A stretch of DNA of 64,000 nt, from contig NZ_JAHRBL010000016.1 in the NCBI RefSeq assembly GCF_019693445.1, positions 1 to 64,000 on the forward strand, in the 5' to 3' direction. This DNA is from Deinococcus aquaedulcis (GTDB lineage Bacteria; Deinococcota; Deinococci; Deinococcales; Deinococcaceae). Below the pieces are notes generated by a model. It saw only the letters and a list, made by a program, of their open reading frames with translations. It was not told the DNA's origin and did not search any database. Shown in pieces: positions 1 through 9,460 of this stretch (its first letter is position 1; each line of letters starts with the position of its first letter). Made by a program: the position numbers and the translations under genes.

Positions 1-105
1 TGTGAGCGCTTTCAGAATGCCCTGCGCTGGCAGACCAGTGAGCTGGTCACGTTCTTCAGACTCCTTACACGACCTTTTTCAGCGCCAGGACAGTCAGAAA
101 CCTAA
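1..105 (+). pseudogene. C-terminal end of an IS transposase (partial, enters from left edge)
   Basis: An open frame runs from base 1 to a TAA at 103-105 and encodes 34 residues rich in aromatic and basic positions (ERFQNALRW...ELVTFFRLL). This resembles the last helix of DDE transposases, but the fragment is too short to name a family. It lies directly against a hydrolase gene on the other strand whose coding stops making sense around base 118, so the element end is probably near 118-122. The transposase body is outside the window. The identity is an inference from position and composition. Confidence 0.4.
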
Positions 106-510
106 GTTGTCGGCTACTGAAGGCCCCGGCACAAAAGCAGGGGAGAGCAGGCTCATCCCGCCGCCCACCAAGGGGTCAGGCCAGGGATATCGCGTCTGGC
201 CCGTCAGATGGGGCCGCTCCAGGGTGTGCACGAAGATGGGCACGGGCCAGCGGTGCTGCAGGGCCTTCAGCGCCCCCACGTGGTCCAGGTGCCCGTGGGT
301 CAGGACGATGGCGCGGGGCGGGCGCTCCCCGTGGGCGGCCTGTGCAGCGCGCTCAATGGTACGGGCCGTGCCGGGCAGCCCAGCGTCCACCAGCACCCAG
401 TCCTGACCCGGGCGGCCCACGAAATACACATTGACCAGGGGCAGACGCACCCGCGCCACATCGGGCCGCAGCCAGTGGGGCTGGCCTATGGCAGAAGGAA
501 TGGAGCTCAT
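94..510 (-). pseudogene. MBL-fold metallo-hydrolase, 3' end lost to an insertion
   Basis: The product has the metallo-beta-lactamase signature THGHLDHVGAL (zinc ligands HxHxDH) preceded by WVLVDAGLPG, typical of glyoxalase-II-like hydrolases. Start chosen at 510 (MSSIPS), with an AGGAGGT-like ribosome site just upstream (rev. of 'acctcctt'). Only about 138 residues remain, while family members usually have 200-240, with later histidine ligands (HTPGHTPG region) that are missing here. After residues FVPGP the frame runs through foreign sequence and stops at 94-96. Truncation by the IS at the window edge is the simplest reading, so the protein is probably inactive. Confidence 0.7.
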
Positions 511-644
511 GGACACCTCCTTGGGGCGGCCACCCGCGCCGCCACACCGGAGTCTGGCCGCCGGCGCCGCCCCGCAGGATGAGCGCGCGCCCAGCCCTTC
601 CTCAGGCAAGTGGAGGCCCAGCAGGGCGCAGCCTCAAGACAGGT

Positions 645-1550
645 TTAGAAAGGGGGCTCGCCCGCCCCGGTTTCGTCCTCGCCTGCGTCAGGCGTGCGGT
701 GGGCCTCGGCCAGGCCCCGGGCCAGCGCCAGGGCGGTCTGAAAGCCGGACTGGTCGTCGGCATACCCGGCCGATTCGGAGGTGTGGTCAAAGTCGCGCAG
801 CGACGCGCGGCGCAGTTCGCGCAGCGGCATCAGACGCACCCCTGCGTCCAGGCTGGCCAGATACGCCGCCTGCCGCAGTTCGTAGGCATTCTGGTAAGCA
901 AAGACCCGCGCCCCGGGGTCGTGGAACACGCCGCCCTGTTGCCCTTGCCAGCGCAGCAGGCTGGACACGCTGGCATCGTCCAGGCGGGTGATGCTGTGGG
1001 CGCGCAGCACCTCGCCCGGGTTCAGGCGCACCGCCTGCCATTTCAGGGCCAGCAGTTCTTCCAACCGAAAGGCGTGGTGGTACAGCAGGGTCAGGGCGGC
1101 GTGCAGCGCGGCATTCGGGCGGCTGGCGCGGATCAGGGCCTCAATGGTTTCGCGGGGGGGCGGGGGCGTGTCGCGGCGTTCCTGGGGGGGGCGGCGCAGG
1201 CCGCGCAGGGGGTTGCTGCTCAGCACCTCGCGGTCCAGTAGCGCTTCGTACAGGCCATGCAGGGCGCTGAGGCGCGCGCGGGCAGTGTTGGGTTTGACCG
1301 GCGGCCCGTCCTGGCTGAACGACACGCGGGTGGCCCAGTCATGAAAGTGCGCGGGTGGGCGCTGCAAGTCCAGCCCCTCGCGCCGCGCCTGCTGAAAGAA
1401 CGGCAGCAGCCGAACGTACTGCAGCGCCGCCGCGCGCGGGTGCCCCGAAGGTGGGCCCAGGGCGCCCAACAGGCTGTCCAGGTCGTACTCACGCAGCGCG
1501 CGCAGCAGCTGCCGCGTCTGCTCGTGCCCAGGGGTGAAGTCACCGGCCAT
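645..1550 (-). CDS. degenerate tyrosine recombinase-like protein
   Basis: 301 residues with the layout of phage-integrase/Xer proteins: an N-terminal SAM-like core-binding region (about 1-115) and a C-terminal catalytic-like domain. The first catalytic arginine is visible in HAFRLEELLALKW (Xer consensus TGLRisELlaLrW). The usual HxLRH block is replaced by LRELRRASLRD, so the first His is missing, and no clear HxxG..Y block is seen. It may bind DNA without cutting, or be decaying. The start at 1550 lies 4 nt from a 23-bp motif (1555-1577) containing a TAATAT that could serve as the -10 of a leaderless transcript. Specific target unknown. Confidence 0.65.
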   Translation of the reverse strand: MAGDFTPGHEQTRQLLRALREYDLDSLLGALGPPSGHPRAAALQYVRLLPFFQQARREGLDLQRPPAHFHDWATRVSFSQDGPPVKPNTARARLSALHGLYEALLDREVLSSNPLRGLRRPPQERRDTPPPPRETIEALIRASRPNAALHAALTLLYHHAFRLEELLALKWQAVRLNPGEVLRAHSITRLDDASVSSLLRWQGQQGGVFHDPGARVFAYQNAYELRQAAYLASLDAGVRLMPLRELRRASLRDFDHTSESAGYADDQSGFQTALALARGLAEAHRTPDAGEDETGAGEPPF

Positions 1551-1554
1551 ACAC

Positions 1555-1577
1555 CATATTATGTGATATCGAATCAG
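1555..1577 (-). promoter_or_regulatory. copy 1 of a 23-bp motif shared with 48911 and 53810
   Basis: Contains the palindromic core TGATATC(G/A) inside a longer asymmetric block. Read in the direction of the adjacent gene it begins CTGATTCGATATCAC and ends AATATG. The two other copies in the window match at 18 or more of 23 positions. It ends 4 nt before the start codon of the recombinase-like gene, so it could be an operator, or an extended promoter whose -10 is TAATAT. The binding factor is unknown. Confidence 0.6.
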
Positions 1578-1825
1578 GGTGGGTGGACTTGCGGAAGAGA
1601 AGGCTTGTTCTGCTGGAGAGGCGGCGGCCTCATTCCAGCGAAACGGTCTTTAAGCTGACGGTCAGTAGGAATCGCGTAGGGTGCCTTTTCAACGCCAGCG
1701 ACGATCACCCACAATCGCCAACATTGAGGCGACAGGCTGCGCAGGCCTGCCATAGACCGGCTGGCGGTCGCCCCCATCTATGGAAACCGAAGGCCAAGGC
1801 TCAGTGAAGGTCTATCAAGCGCAGG
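1578..1825. other. intergenic, no supported gene
   Basis: About 250 bases between the recombinase-like gene and the acetyltransferase gene. A short minus-strand open frame here (VIVAGVEKAPYAIP...) has no ribosome site and no recognisable domain; it could be an old transposase scrap, but I cannot support that. Confidence 0.4.
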
Positions 1826-2302
1826 TCACGCGTCGCTGAGCGCTTTGCGGAACAGCACCATATCGGCCCCTGCCTCGTAATAATCGCGGACGCGGGCTTC
1901 CTCCTCGTAGCCGCACTGCACATAGAAGGCCCGCGTTCGGGCGTAGTCGGGCGTTCCCGAGGTCTCGACGAGCAGCAGGCGAGCCCCTTGGCTGCGAAGC
2001 TCGTTCTCCACGTGGGTCATCAACGCTGCTCCGCGCCCCTGGCCCTGATGGTCGGGGTGAATGGCGATCATCAGCAGTTCCCAGGTGCCCTCAGTCGCGG
2101 GCTTGGGCAGCACATAGGCAACGCCCAGTGCTGCTCGCGCGTCCTCATCAATCAGGCAGCGGTGTCCACGCTCGTGGTTCCCTGCAAAATAGTCGGCCAT
2201 CATGGTGTCGGTCACCTCGGTCTGGTCAGGCGGAAACATTCCGGCAGCGACAGCGAGGGCCGTGACGGTGCTGGCGTCTTGTGGTGTGGCTGGTCGGATC
2301 AA
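1826..2302 (-). CDS. GNAT family N-acetyltransferase
   Basis: 158 residues with the GNAT fold: an IRPATPQDA first strand, then IAIHPDHQGQGRGAALM (motif A, R/QxxGxG/A acetyl-CoA pyrophosphate loop) and a late motif B with RAFYVQCGYEEEARVRDYY. It transfers an acetyl group from acetyl-CoA to an amine of unknown identity in the cytoplasm. Start is TTG at 2302 with an AGGAGAG ribosome site 7 nt upstream; no ATG is in frame. It stands alone, next to a Tn3 transposase. Length and motifs are normal for the family; substrate cannot be told. Confidence 0.85.
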   Translation of the reverse strand: MIRPATPQDASTVTALAVAAGMFPPDQTEVTDTMMADYFAGNHERGHRCLIDEDARAALGVAYVLPKPATEGTWELLMIAIHPDHQGQGRGAALMTHVENELRSQGARLLLVETSGTPDYARTRAFYVQCGYEEEARVRDYYEAGADMVLFRKALSDA

Positions 2303-2803
2303 GGGGCATCTCTCCTCTGGGGGTTGGGGGCAACGTCAGTGTCGCCGCAGCGAGGGGACAGCGAGTGAACCTGCTCCAAGAAGACCATCGTCTCAGACAG
2401 AGAATTGCACTCGCCGTACAGTGTTGCACCAATCGTGAGTTTGGGCCACAAAGAGGGCAAAGGGAAAAAACCCTGTAATCGTGGGGGTCAAGTTGGCGTT
2501 TAGCCCGGCGCTGCCCCTGTCAGATTCATCGAAACAGAAATTGAACTTGCTCCTTCCATCGCCTGTTCATCCGCCCGCTGCCAGGTGAGGCTGGGGTAGA
2601 CCCGAACTGGACACTCCGGCTCCTGGGGGAAGTTCCTGCCTTCACTTGACCTCTCCCTTTAATACGGGACTCAAGTCATTCCACACCAGTCTGAGCCACC
2701 CAGTGGCCCCCTCACCCTTCTGTCGCTCCGCTCCTCCTTCCCTCTCCCCTTGTGGGAGGCATCGCGGTAGCAGTGGTGCGAAGAGTCGGGTTTTGCCTCT
2801 GCC
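2303..2803. other. intergenic stretch between acetyltransferase and Tn3 transposase
   Basis: About 500 bases with no convincing coding sequence on either strand. It should contain one terminal inverted repeat of the Tn3 element if the element is intact. A GGGGGTCAAG string at about 2485 resembles the GGGG start of Tn3 ends, but I found no matching partner beyond the transposase start, so no boundary is claimed. Confidence 0.4.
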
Positions 2804-5800
2804 TCAGCTCTCAACCTCGTCTGGATCGCGCAGCCGCCTGAATTGACCGGCCGGCATCTGTGAGGTCAGCGAGAAGTGGTACCGGCCGCCGAGGTGGATG
2901 TGCTCAAACTTCAGAGGTGACAGCCGCTGCACATCTTCCTCCCGCACCTCCACGCCCTCGACACGCAGTTGATTCAGGATGAGGTCGAGATAACGGGCAT
3001 TCCAGAGAATGATGGCGTTCACCACCAGGCCCAGGGCCCCCAACTGATCTTCCATCCCGGCCACATAGTGTTGCCGCAGTTCCCCATGTCGGCCCTGGAA
3101 CACCGCCCGGGCCAGCCGGTGCCGGGCCTCCTGGCGGTTGCGCTGGGTGCCGATGGTGCGGCGATAAAGCGGATCATCGTGATAACTGAGCAGGTGGAGC
3201 GTACTGGCGATCCGTCCCACCTGCTCCAACGCCCGCGTGAGGGCGCTTTTGGGTTTGACGCCGATCACTTTGAGCAGATCCGAGGCCCGCACCGTCCGGG
3301 TCATCAGTGACCCCGCGAGGCGCAACAGATCGTCCCAGTGGGTGGCAATGAGCGCGGTGCTCACCTGCGACGTCGCCAGCGCATTCAACTTCCCGTACTG
3401 CGCTTCTCGGGACATGCGCGCGTAGGTTCGCTCGCGCAAATCGGCTAGCTCCGGGCTGAACTGATAACCCAACAGGCGGAACAACCCGAAGACCATGTAC
3501 GACGAGGCTGCCGTATCCGACACGAGTTGCTGAGGGCGCAGCACCGTGTTCTGCTCAATCATGCCGTCCAGGGCGAAAAGGGAATCGCGCAGGGTACCCG
3601 GCACCACGATGCCGTGAAAACCGCTGTACTGATCGGAGATGAAGTTGAGATAGGTCACGCCACTGCGAACGCCAAAATACTTGGGGTTCTGGCCGGCGTA
3701 GATGGTTTTCACCGGTACGCGGAAGCGCAGCCCGTCCACGGAGGCCACCTGACCGTCCCCCCACGCCGCCACCGTCGGAATGGTGGCCTGAAACTCCACC
3801 AAACGGGCATTGGCACTCGCAATGGTTTCGGCGCGCAGGTAATGCTGATCCACCCAGGACAGGCGGCCGCGCCCAAGGGCCTCTGTCTCCGGTTGAACCA
3901 CCGCGTCCAGTCCAACATTGCACGCTTCAGCCAGCAGGACCGCGCAAACGCTGACGTCGAGGTGTTCCACCCGTGTTCGCGCTTCGCTCAAATGCGTGAA
4001 GGCGTGGGCAAACCCCGTCCAGCGGTGCACTTCCAGGAGCAGATCCGGCAAATCCAGGCGAGGCATCCGCCTCGCCACCAGTTCCCGCAGGTGCCGCAGA
4101 CTGAGCGGCTCGGGCAGCGCCTCGTCCTCCTGAAGCACCAGCACGGTGCGGCCCTCTTCTTCTGCCAGAGAGACCGCGGCGTTCTGCGGTAAGCGGGCTT
4201 CTACCAACTGGTACCGCTCGTCCAACTGGGCGCTGAACCGCGCCAGCATGACCTGCGGATCAGGGTCAAGGTCAAGACTCCGGCAGACCTCAGCCTTCAG
4301 AGCCGTCCAGGCCTGATCCGACAGCAGGCGCAGGCGAGGGTCATTAAATTTGGGACTGGCTGACACAAAGACGTCGCGGCGCTTCAGGGCCAGATGCAAA
4401 TGGTCGAGAACACAAAGGGTGTAAGCAGGCCGGTTCAGTGGCCCTTTTCTGGGAATGAGCTTGCTCCAGTCACCCTTGACGAGCGTGAGTGGCACCTCGG
4501 TGGCCATGACCTGTGATCGGCGCCCCAGACGCCGCAGCGCCTGAAGCGCGGCCAGGGACGGCCCTCCAGCGGCGCTGCCCTCAAAGGTCACCGTCCTCAG
4601 CAGGGCCGGTAGAAACTGCTGCACGTAGCTGTAGCGGCTGAGCAGCCCTTCCAACCGCGTCTCGCTTCTGGGCCGGGTCAGTGCCTGAACCGTTTCCGCC
4701 GCGGCCTGAAGCTGTTCCTGAGGCACCAGGGCCAGCACCCGCGCCGCGAAAGTGGGAAAGTCCTGGGGCGGTTGCCCCAGGCTCTCCAGAAAAGCCAAGG
4801 TGAGCTGATTGCTGTGCCGGGCCGCTTCTTCCAGTGACGGCAGGTGATCCTGCCGCGTGCCGTCCTCTTTGCGTTCAATCCGGTTGAAGAGGTCGGTCAG
4901 CAGGCTTTCAAACAGGGTCAAGGCGTCATCCAGGGCCTGACCTTCAAGGCGATGAACCGTCACCAGCAGGGTGGCGATGCGCCGGGAGCGGGTCATGCGG
5001 CGGATCGCCTGGGCCTTGACGCCCATCCCGATGCGGAAGAGGGTGTTCAGCCGTTGTTCAGGAAAACCGCTCAGGTCCAGGGTGGTCACGCCGGCCCGCC
5101 GCACCGCTTCAACCCGCTTGAGCGCACCAACGAGTCCAGGCGCAGAGACCGACAGCGGCGCTTTCCGGAGCTGGTCAAGTCGGGAGACCGAGGAGCGAGG
5201 GGGAACGTCCAGCAGGGCTTCAAGCGCCGTCACCTGGGCTTCACTGGGCAGGGCTGCCAGGTCACGCCAGAGGCGCTCATCGGCCCGGTGCTGAATGCGG
5301 GCAATCAGCCGGGTCAGCGTGGTGACGCCGGGCAGCAGCACCCGGCGCTCGACCAGGCGGGCTGTGCTGAGATCCAGCAGGCGGCTGGGCGGCTCGGCCA
5401 TCAACCGGGCGCGGGCAGATAAGAAGCGTGCCAGATCGAAGAAGGCCGAAATCCCTGAAAAATCGCGGTAGCCCCACCGGGCCTGGATGTCGTGGCGGTG
5501 ATCCCAGCGGGTCTCGCGCGTGCGGTAGCGGTCAAGTTTGACGGGATTGACCGTGAGGTCAAGCTGCTGAGCAACGTACTGGATGGCCGCCTCAGGCATG
5601 TCCAGGGGATCAGTCAGGAAGGTGCCCAGAAAGCGGACAGTGGCGAGTTGGAGGGCGTAGCCCAGGCGGTTGTGTTTGCCTTTTTTCTGGGCAAGGACAG
5701 CGCGGTCGTGGTCGTCAAAGCGGAAGTAACGGTGCAGTTGCTCGGCCGTCAGCGTCGGTGGATAACGGCCATACCGTGCCAGCAGAGCCGTACTGTCTTC

Positions 5801-5824
5801 GGATGCAGTTATGGCGCGGGACAT
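2804..5824 (-). mobile_element. tnpA: Tn3-family transposase (full length)
   Basis: 1006 residues, the normal length for Tn3-family TnpA. The N-terminus (YPPTLTAEQLHRYFRFD...VRFLGTFL) is the DUF4158 DNA-binding region of this family. The C-terminal third carries the DDE domain: SVDGLRFRVPVKTIYAGQNPKYFG surrounds the first Asp, and LVSDTAASSYMVFGLF the second. It catalyses replicative transposition of elements with about 38-bp ends. Start ATG at 5824. No resolvase gene lies within the window beside it, and the element ends are not resolved, so the cargo cannot be defined; the dsbB gene begins 117 bases upstream of its start on the other strand. Confidence 0.92.
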
Positions 5825-5930
5825 CTTGCTCCACGCGCTTTTGTCTCTGGGAGGACATTCTGTTGACCTGACGGGCCGCCCATAACCAGTCGGCCTAAGA
5901 TCGCCTCCTCACATCCCATCTTCCGGTAGA

Positions 5931-5952
5931 GTATCTGAATATGGTCTCAGAA
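5931..5952. promoter_or_regulatory. possible weak SmtB-type operator over the dsbB start
   Basis: The sequence has TATCTGAATATG followed by TCTCAGA, an interrupted dyad (TCTGA...TCAGA) similar to the left half of the operators at 10803 and 41858. A TAGAGT box at about 5927 would serve as -10 for a leaderless dsbB mRNA. The match is weaker than at the four stronger sites, so this is tentative. Confidence 0.3.
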
Positions 5953-6381
5953 ATGCAGCTATCCTCTGGGAGGCGGTGGGCCTGGCCCTACGTCGCCTGG
6001 CTGCAAGCAGTGGTGGCCACCACGGGCAGCCTGTATTTCAGCGAAGTGATGCACCTGCCCCCCTGCACCCTGTGCTGGTACCAGCGCCTCATGATGTACC
6101 CGCTTGTCTTCGTGCTGCTGGTCAGTCTGCTCACGCAGGACACGCGCCTGCGCGCCTACAGTCTGCCGCTCTCGGTCACGGGGCTACTGATTGCCGCATA
6201 CCACAACCTGCTGTACTACGGGGTCATTCCCGAGGGCCTGACCCAGTGCGCGGCAGGCGTGTCCTGCACCGCCCGGCAGATTGAGTGGCTGGGATTCATC
6301 ACGATTCCCCTGCTCAGCCTGAGTGCTTTCACCGTCATCACCCTCAGCCTGCTGCTCTCCAAACCCCGAGGTACATCATGA
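5941..6381 (+). CDS. dsbB: disulfide bond formation protein B (DsbB/BdbC-like)
   Basis: 146 residues, four predicted membrane helices. The first periplasmic pair is CTLC in PPCTLCWYQRLMMYP, the classic DsbB quinone-linked CxxC, and the second pair is CAAGVSC. It reoxidises the DsbA-type partner encoded next and passes electrons to quinone in the membrane. ATG at 5941 is preceded by a TAGAGT box 8 nt away, so the mRNA may be leaderless. The stop overlaps the dsbA start by 4 bases (ATGA), showing translational coupling. Confidence 0.93.
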   Translation: MVSEMQLSSGRRWAWPYVAWLQAVVATTGSLYFSEVMHLPPCTLCWYQRLMMYPLVFVLLVSLLTQDTRLRAYSLPLSVTGLLIAAYHNLLYYGVIPEGLTQCAAGVSCTARQIEWLGFITIPLLSLSAFTVITLSLLLSKPRGTS

Positions 6382-7037
6382 CACAGTCCTCCAAGAAAGC
6401 CCCCGTCCTTCTGCTGGCCCTCGGCGCGCTCGCTGTCCTGGCCACCATCGTGGTCCTGAGCCTGGCCAACCGGGGCACGTCACAGGCCGCCGCCCTGCTG
6501 GCCGACGCCAGTGAACGCCTCATCCGCGCCGACAGCCCTGCCCTGGGCCCCGCCGACGCCAACGTCACCATCGTGGAATTCTTTGACCCGGAATGCGAAG
6601 CCTGCCGGGCCATTGAACCGGACCTGATGAAGTTGCTGGAGAAGTACGACGGTCAGGTACGTCTGGTCGCGCGCTATTTTCCGCTGCACAGCAACTCCGT
6701 CCTCGCCGCGGGTCTGATTGAGGCAGCCGCCAAAGAAGATGAGGCCAAACGCTGGCGAGCCCGGGATTACCTGTTTACTAAGCAGTCCGAGTGGGGCGAG
6801 CAGCAGACTCCACAGACCAGCAAATTCCTGGACTACGCCGCGAACCTGGGCCTGGACCGCGCGCAGGTGCAGCGCAGCCTGGAGTCAAAAGAAGTGCGGG
6901 ACCTGGTTGAACGCGACCGGCAGGACGGCGTGGCCCTCGGGGTCAGCGGCACACCCACGTTCTTCGTGAATGGGCAGCGGCTTGAGCAGCTCAGTGTGCA
7001 GGCGCTGGAGGCGGCCATTCAGGAGGGGGTCAAGTAA
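6378..7037 (+). CDS. DsbA/BdbD-type thiol oxidase, membrane anchored
   Basis: 219 residues. An N-terminal anchor (APVLLLALGALAVLATIVVLSLA) precedes a thioredoxin fold with active site ECEAC in EFFDPECEACRAIEPDL and a cis-proline loop in SGTPTFFVNG. It introduces disulfides into exported proteins and is reoxidised by DsbB, its overlapping upstream neighbour. Start at 6378 is the ATG overlapping the dsbB stop; longer frames upstream are out of register with dsbB. A strong hairpin terminator follows at 7064-7093, so dsbB-dsbA form a two-gene operon. Confidence 0.93.
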   Translation: MTQSSKKAPVLLLALGALAVLATIVVLSLANRGTSQAAALLADASERLIRADSPALGPADANVTIVEFFDPECEACRAIEPDLMKLLEKYDGQVRLVARYFPLHSNSVLAAGLIEAAAKEDEAKRWRARDYLFTKQSEWGEQQTPQTSKFLDYAANLGLDRAQVQRSLESKEVRDLVERDRQDGVALGVSGTPTFFVNGQRLEQLSVQALEAAIQEGVK

Positions 7038-7063
7038 CCGCGAGCAACCCATCAAGATGCGCA

Positions 7064-7093
7064 GAGACGAGGCCCCATGTGGGGCCTCGTCTC
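7064..7093 (+). terminator. hairpin terminator after dsbA
   Basis: GAGACGAGGCCCC and GGGGCCTCGTCTC form a perfect 13-bp stem around an ATGT loop, followed by CATTTCTGG. The stem is very stable, with only a short T run. Confidence 0.8.
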
Positions 7094-7223
7094 ATTTCTG
7101 GCTGCGTGCCGGCCCACAGCCTCTGTACCGGAGCGGCCCAAGCGACAGCCCACGCCCTGCGTGTGATCTATGAATTGCTGCTCATCCTTTGGTCCAAGCC
7201 ACTTGATACATTCACGCCGTCTT

Positions 7224-7832
7224 ATGCGGATTCACATGTTTGGCGCGGCGCTCATGGCGGCGGTCTTGATCTCTCTGGGCTCGGCCGCCAGCATCACCGT
7301 CAAAGCGGGCGACACCCTGTCCAGCCTTGCGGCGCGCCATGGCACCACGGTCACGGCCCTGCTCCAGATCAATCCAAGTGTGCGTGCCAACCAGCTCCGG
7401 GTCGGTCAGAAGCTGACGCTGCCCACCCGGCCGGCCTCAACTCCTGGGGTGACCGTCCGCGCCGCCTCGGTGCGCGTCAGCGCGGTGCCGCCCGTTCAGG
7501 GCCGTCTGACCACGCCTTTTAATGCCCAGCATGGGGGGCTGGACCTGGCCGCCCCCACCGGTACGCCCATCCGCGCGACCATGGCCGGCACCGTCAAGAG
7601 CGCGGTCTTTGATGCGCGCAACGGGTGGGGCTGGACCATCGTGCTGGAGCATGCGGGCGGCCTGACCACCCGGTACAGCCACAACAGCGTCAATCTGGTG
7701 CGTACGGGCCAGCAGGTGGTCACGGGACAGGTCATCGCGCGTGTGGGCAGCACGGGCAACAGCACCGGGCCCCATCTCGATTTCCGCGTCTATCAGGCAG
7801 GCATTCCCGTGAACCCGTACGGTCTCTTTTAA
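7224..7832 (+). CDS. LysM and M23 (LytM) domain cell-wall peptidase-like protein
   Basis: About 202 residues from ATG 7224. A signal peptide (MFGAALMAAVLISLGSAAS) is followed by one LysM peptidoglycan-binding domain (ITVKAGDTLSSLAARHGTTVTALLQINPS...LRVGQKLTLP) and a peptidase M23 domain (GGLDLAAPTGTPIRATMAGTV...SHNSVNLVRTGQQV...GPHLDFRVY). The zinc ligand HxxxD appears as HGGLD and the HxH as GPHLDF, where the first His is retained and the second is Asp, so activity is uncertain and it could be a LytM-type activator. It sits between dsbA and lnt. Confidence 0.88.
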   Translation: MRIHMFGAALMAAVLISLGSAASITVKAGDTLSSLAARHGTTVTALLQINPSVRANQLRVGQKLTLPTRPASTPGVTVRAASVRVSAVPPVQGRLTTPFNAQHGGLDLAAPTGTPIRATMAGTVKSAVFDARNGWGWTIVLEHAGGLTTRYSHNSVNLVRTGQQVVTGQVIARVGSTGNSTGPHLDFRVYQAGIPVNPYGLF

Positions 7833-7859
7833 ATCTGAACAGATGTGAAAGGAGAGAGG

Positions 7860-9335
7860 ATGCGTTCCTGGCCCGTCCCAGTCCGCTGCGTCTGGCGTTC
7901 CGATGTGGCTTGGGCGGCGCTGGGTGGCGTGCTCGGTCTGGGGTTTCTCGTCTCGAGCTGGAGCTGGCTCGCCCCCTTGCCCCTGGCCCTGCTCTTCCGT
8001 GAGATCACGCGGCGCCCCCCCACCGACACGTTCAAACTCACCTGGCTCTTCGGCGCCGGGTTCTTCGCCGCCCACCTGTTGTGGCTGCCCAGCAGCCTTT
8101 CGGACTTTCTGGGCCCGGGTGCGGTCATCCTGAGTGTCCTGCTCATCGCCCTGCTGGCCAGCCTGTGGGGGCTGACCGCCGCGCTGACCCGCCAGCTGCT
8201 GGGGCCCGCCACGCTGTGGGGCTTGCCCCTGGCCTGGACCGTGATGGACGCGCTACGCGCCACCGGCCCGTTCGGGTTCACCTGGGGCAGCTTGGGCTAC
8301 GCCTGGGCGAAGACGCCCCTGGTGCAGGTGGCCGATCTGGGTGGCATTGCCCTGGTGGGCCTCCTGGTGGCCCTGAGTGCGGCTGCCCTGGTCTCGGGGC
8401 GGCGTTTGGGACGAAGCGCGGTGCTGGGTGCGGTGCTGCTGGCCGCGGGCTACGGCCTGACCCGCCCAGCCGCGCCTGACAGCACACAGCAGGTCCTGCT
8501 GGTCCAGGGCAACATCGACCCCCGGCTCAAAGCAGCAGGTCGCCGCACGGAAGAACTGACGCACTACCTGACTCTGACGGCCGCTGGCCTGCGCGCGGCG
8601 CCCGCCTCCCTGGTCGTCTGGCCGGAAACGGCCGCCCCGCAGGCCCCCACCACGGCGCCTGTCCGCCGCGCGCTCGCGGCCGTGCCAGTGCCCCTGCTCC
8701 TGGGTGCCCCCACCCAGGACGCTGGCCTGCGCAACAGTGTGTACGCGGTGCAGGCGGGACAGACGTTGGGCCGCCAGGACAAACGGCGACTCGTGCCCTT
8801 TGGGGAATTCTTTCCGGCCCGCGCCGCCCTGAACGGAGTGTATCGCGCGGTGTTCGCGGGGTTGGGCCTCCCGCCCTTGACCGGCACAGTGCCTGGCACC
8901 ACCACACAGCCCCTGATCCTGGGCCCCCTCCGGGCTGGTGTCCTGATCTGCTACGAGTCCACCTTTCCAGGCGTGGCCCGCGCCCTGGTGACCCAGGGGG
9001 CCAATCTGCTGGTGACGGCGTCGAACGACGCCTGGTTTGGTCCGTCCACTGGCGCGGAGCAGCACTTCCAGATGGGCCGCGTGCGCGCCATTGAAACCCG
9101 GCGCTGGTGGGTGCGGGCCGGCAACGACGGCATCAGTGCGGCGGTCAACCCTCAGGGCCAGGTGGTGGCCCGCTTTCCCCGGGGTGTGGCGGGCGCATTC
9201 ACCGCGCCCTACGGTCTCGCTGAAACCCGCACCCTGTTGGTTCGCTGGGGTGACTGGGTGCCGCTGCTGGCCGGCATCGGCCTCGCCCTGATGTGGGGTC
9301 GCCAGCGCTGGCTGACCTGGCGACTCGCCGATTGA
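7860..9335 (+). CDS. lnt: apolipoprotein N-acyltransferase
   Basis: 491 residues: an N-terminal bundle of about six membrane helices and a C-terminal nitrilase domain, the Lnt architecture. The Glu-Lys-Cys triad is readable in VVWPETAAPQ, DKRRLVPFGEFF and GVLICYESTFPG. It adds the third acyl chain to the N-terminal Cys of lipoproteins. Start ATG 7860 is chosen over GTG 7845 because GGAGAG lies 4-9 nt before it. The gene is unusual here: with lspA at 13338 it gives this island its own lipoprotein maturation enzymes, next to a lipoprotein (13889). Confidence 0.93.
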   Translation: MRSWPVPVRCVWRSDVAWAALGGVLGLGFLVSSWSWLAPLPLALLFREITRRPPTDTFKLTWLFGAGFFAAHLLWLPSSLSDFLGPGAVILSVLLIALLASLWGLTAALTRQLLGPATLWGLPLAWTVMDALRATGPFGFTWGSLGYAWAKTPLVQVADLGGIALVGLLVALSAAALVSGRRLGRSAVLGAVLLAAGYGLTRPAAPDSTQQVLLVQGNIDPRLKAAGRRTEELTHYLTLTAAGLRAAPASLVVWPETAAPQAPTTAPVRRALAAVPVPLLLGAPTQDAGLRNSVYAVQAGQTLGRQDKRRLVPFGEFFPARAALNGVYRAVFAGLGLPPLTGTVPGTTTQPLILGPLRAGVLICYESTFPGVARALVTQGANLLVTASNDAWFGPSTGAEQHFQMGRVRAIETRRWWVRAGNDGISAAVNPQGQVVARFPRGVAGAFTAPYGLAETRTLLVRWGDWVPLLAGIGLALMWGRQRWLTWRLAD

Positions 9336-9394
9336 CGGTTCATCTCCAGCAGAGGCAGCTGTCCTTGGCGGCAGCACACCCCCGTCATAGGCTG

Positions 9395-9420
9395 TATGCA
9401 TGAATATATTTGCAGGCATA
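9395..9420. promoter_or_regulatory. SmtB/ZiaR-type operator upstream of tlpA-ccmH
   Basis: A 12-2-12 imperfect inverted repeat: TATGCATGAATA, TA, TTTGCAGGCATA (9 of 12 paired positions). It contains the ATGAAT half-site shared with the operators at 28342 and 41858, and matches the 41858 site at about 14 of 22 positions when aligned. It lies 41 bases before the tlpA start. Confidence 0.6.
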
Positions 9421-9460
9421 CGTTTGAGGCGGTGTTGTGGACCTTCCCAGGAGAGGCGAC

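Noticed and set aside
2480..5940. Tn3 terminal inverted repeats
   Set aside because: A GGGGGTCAAG string on the left has no convincing mate near the transposase start.
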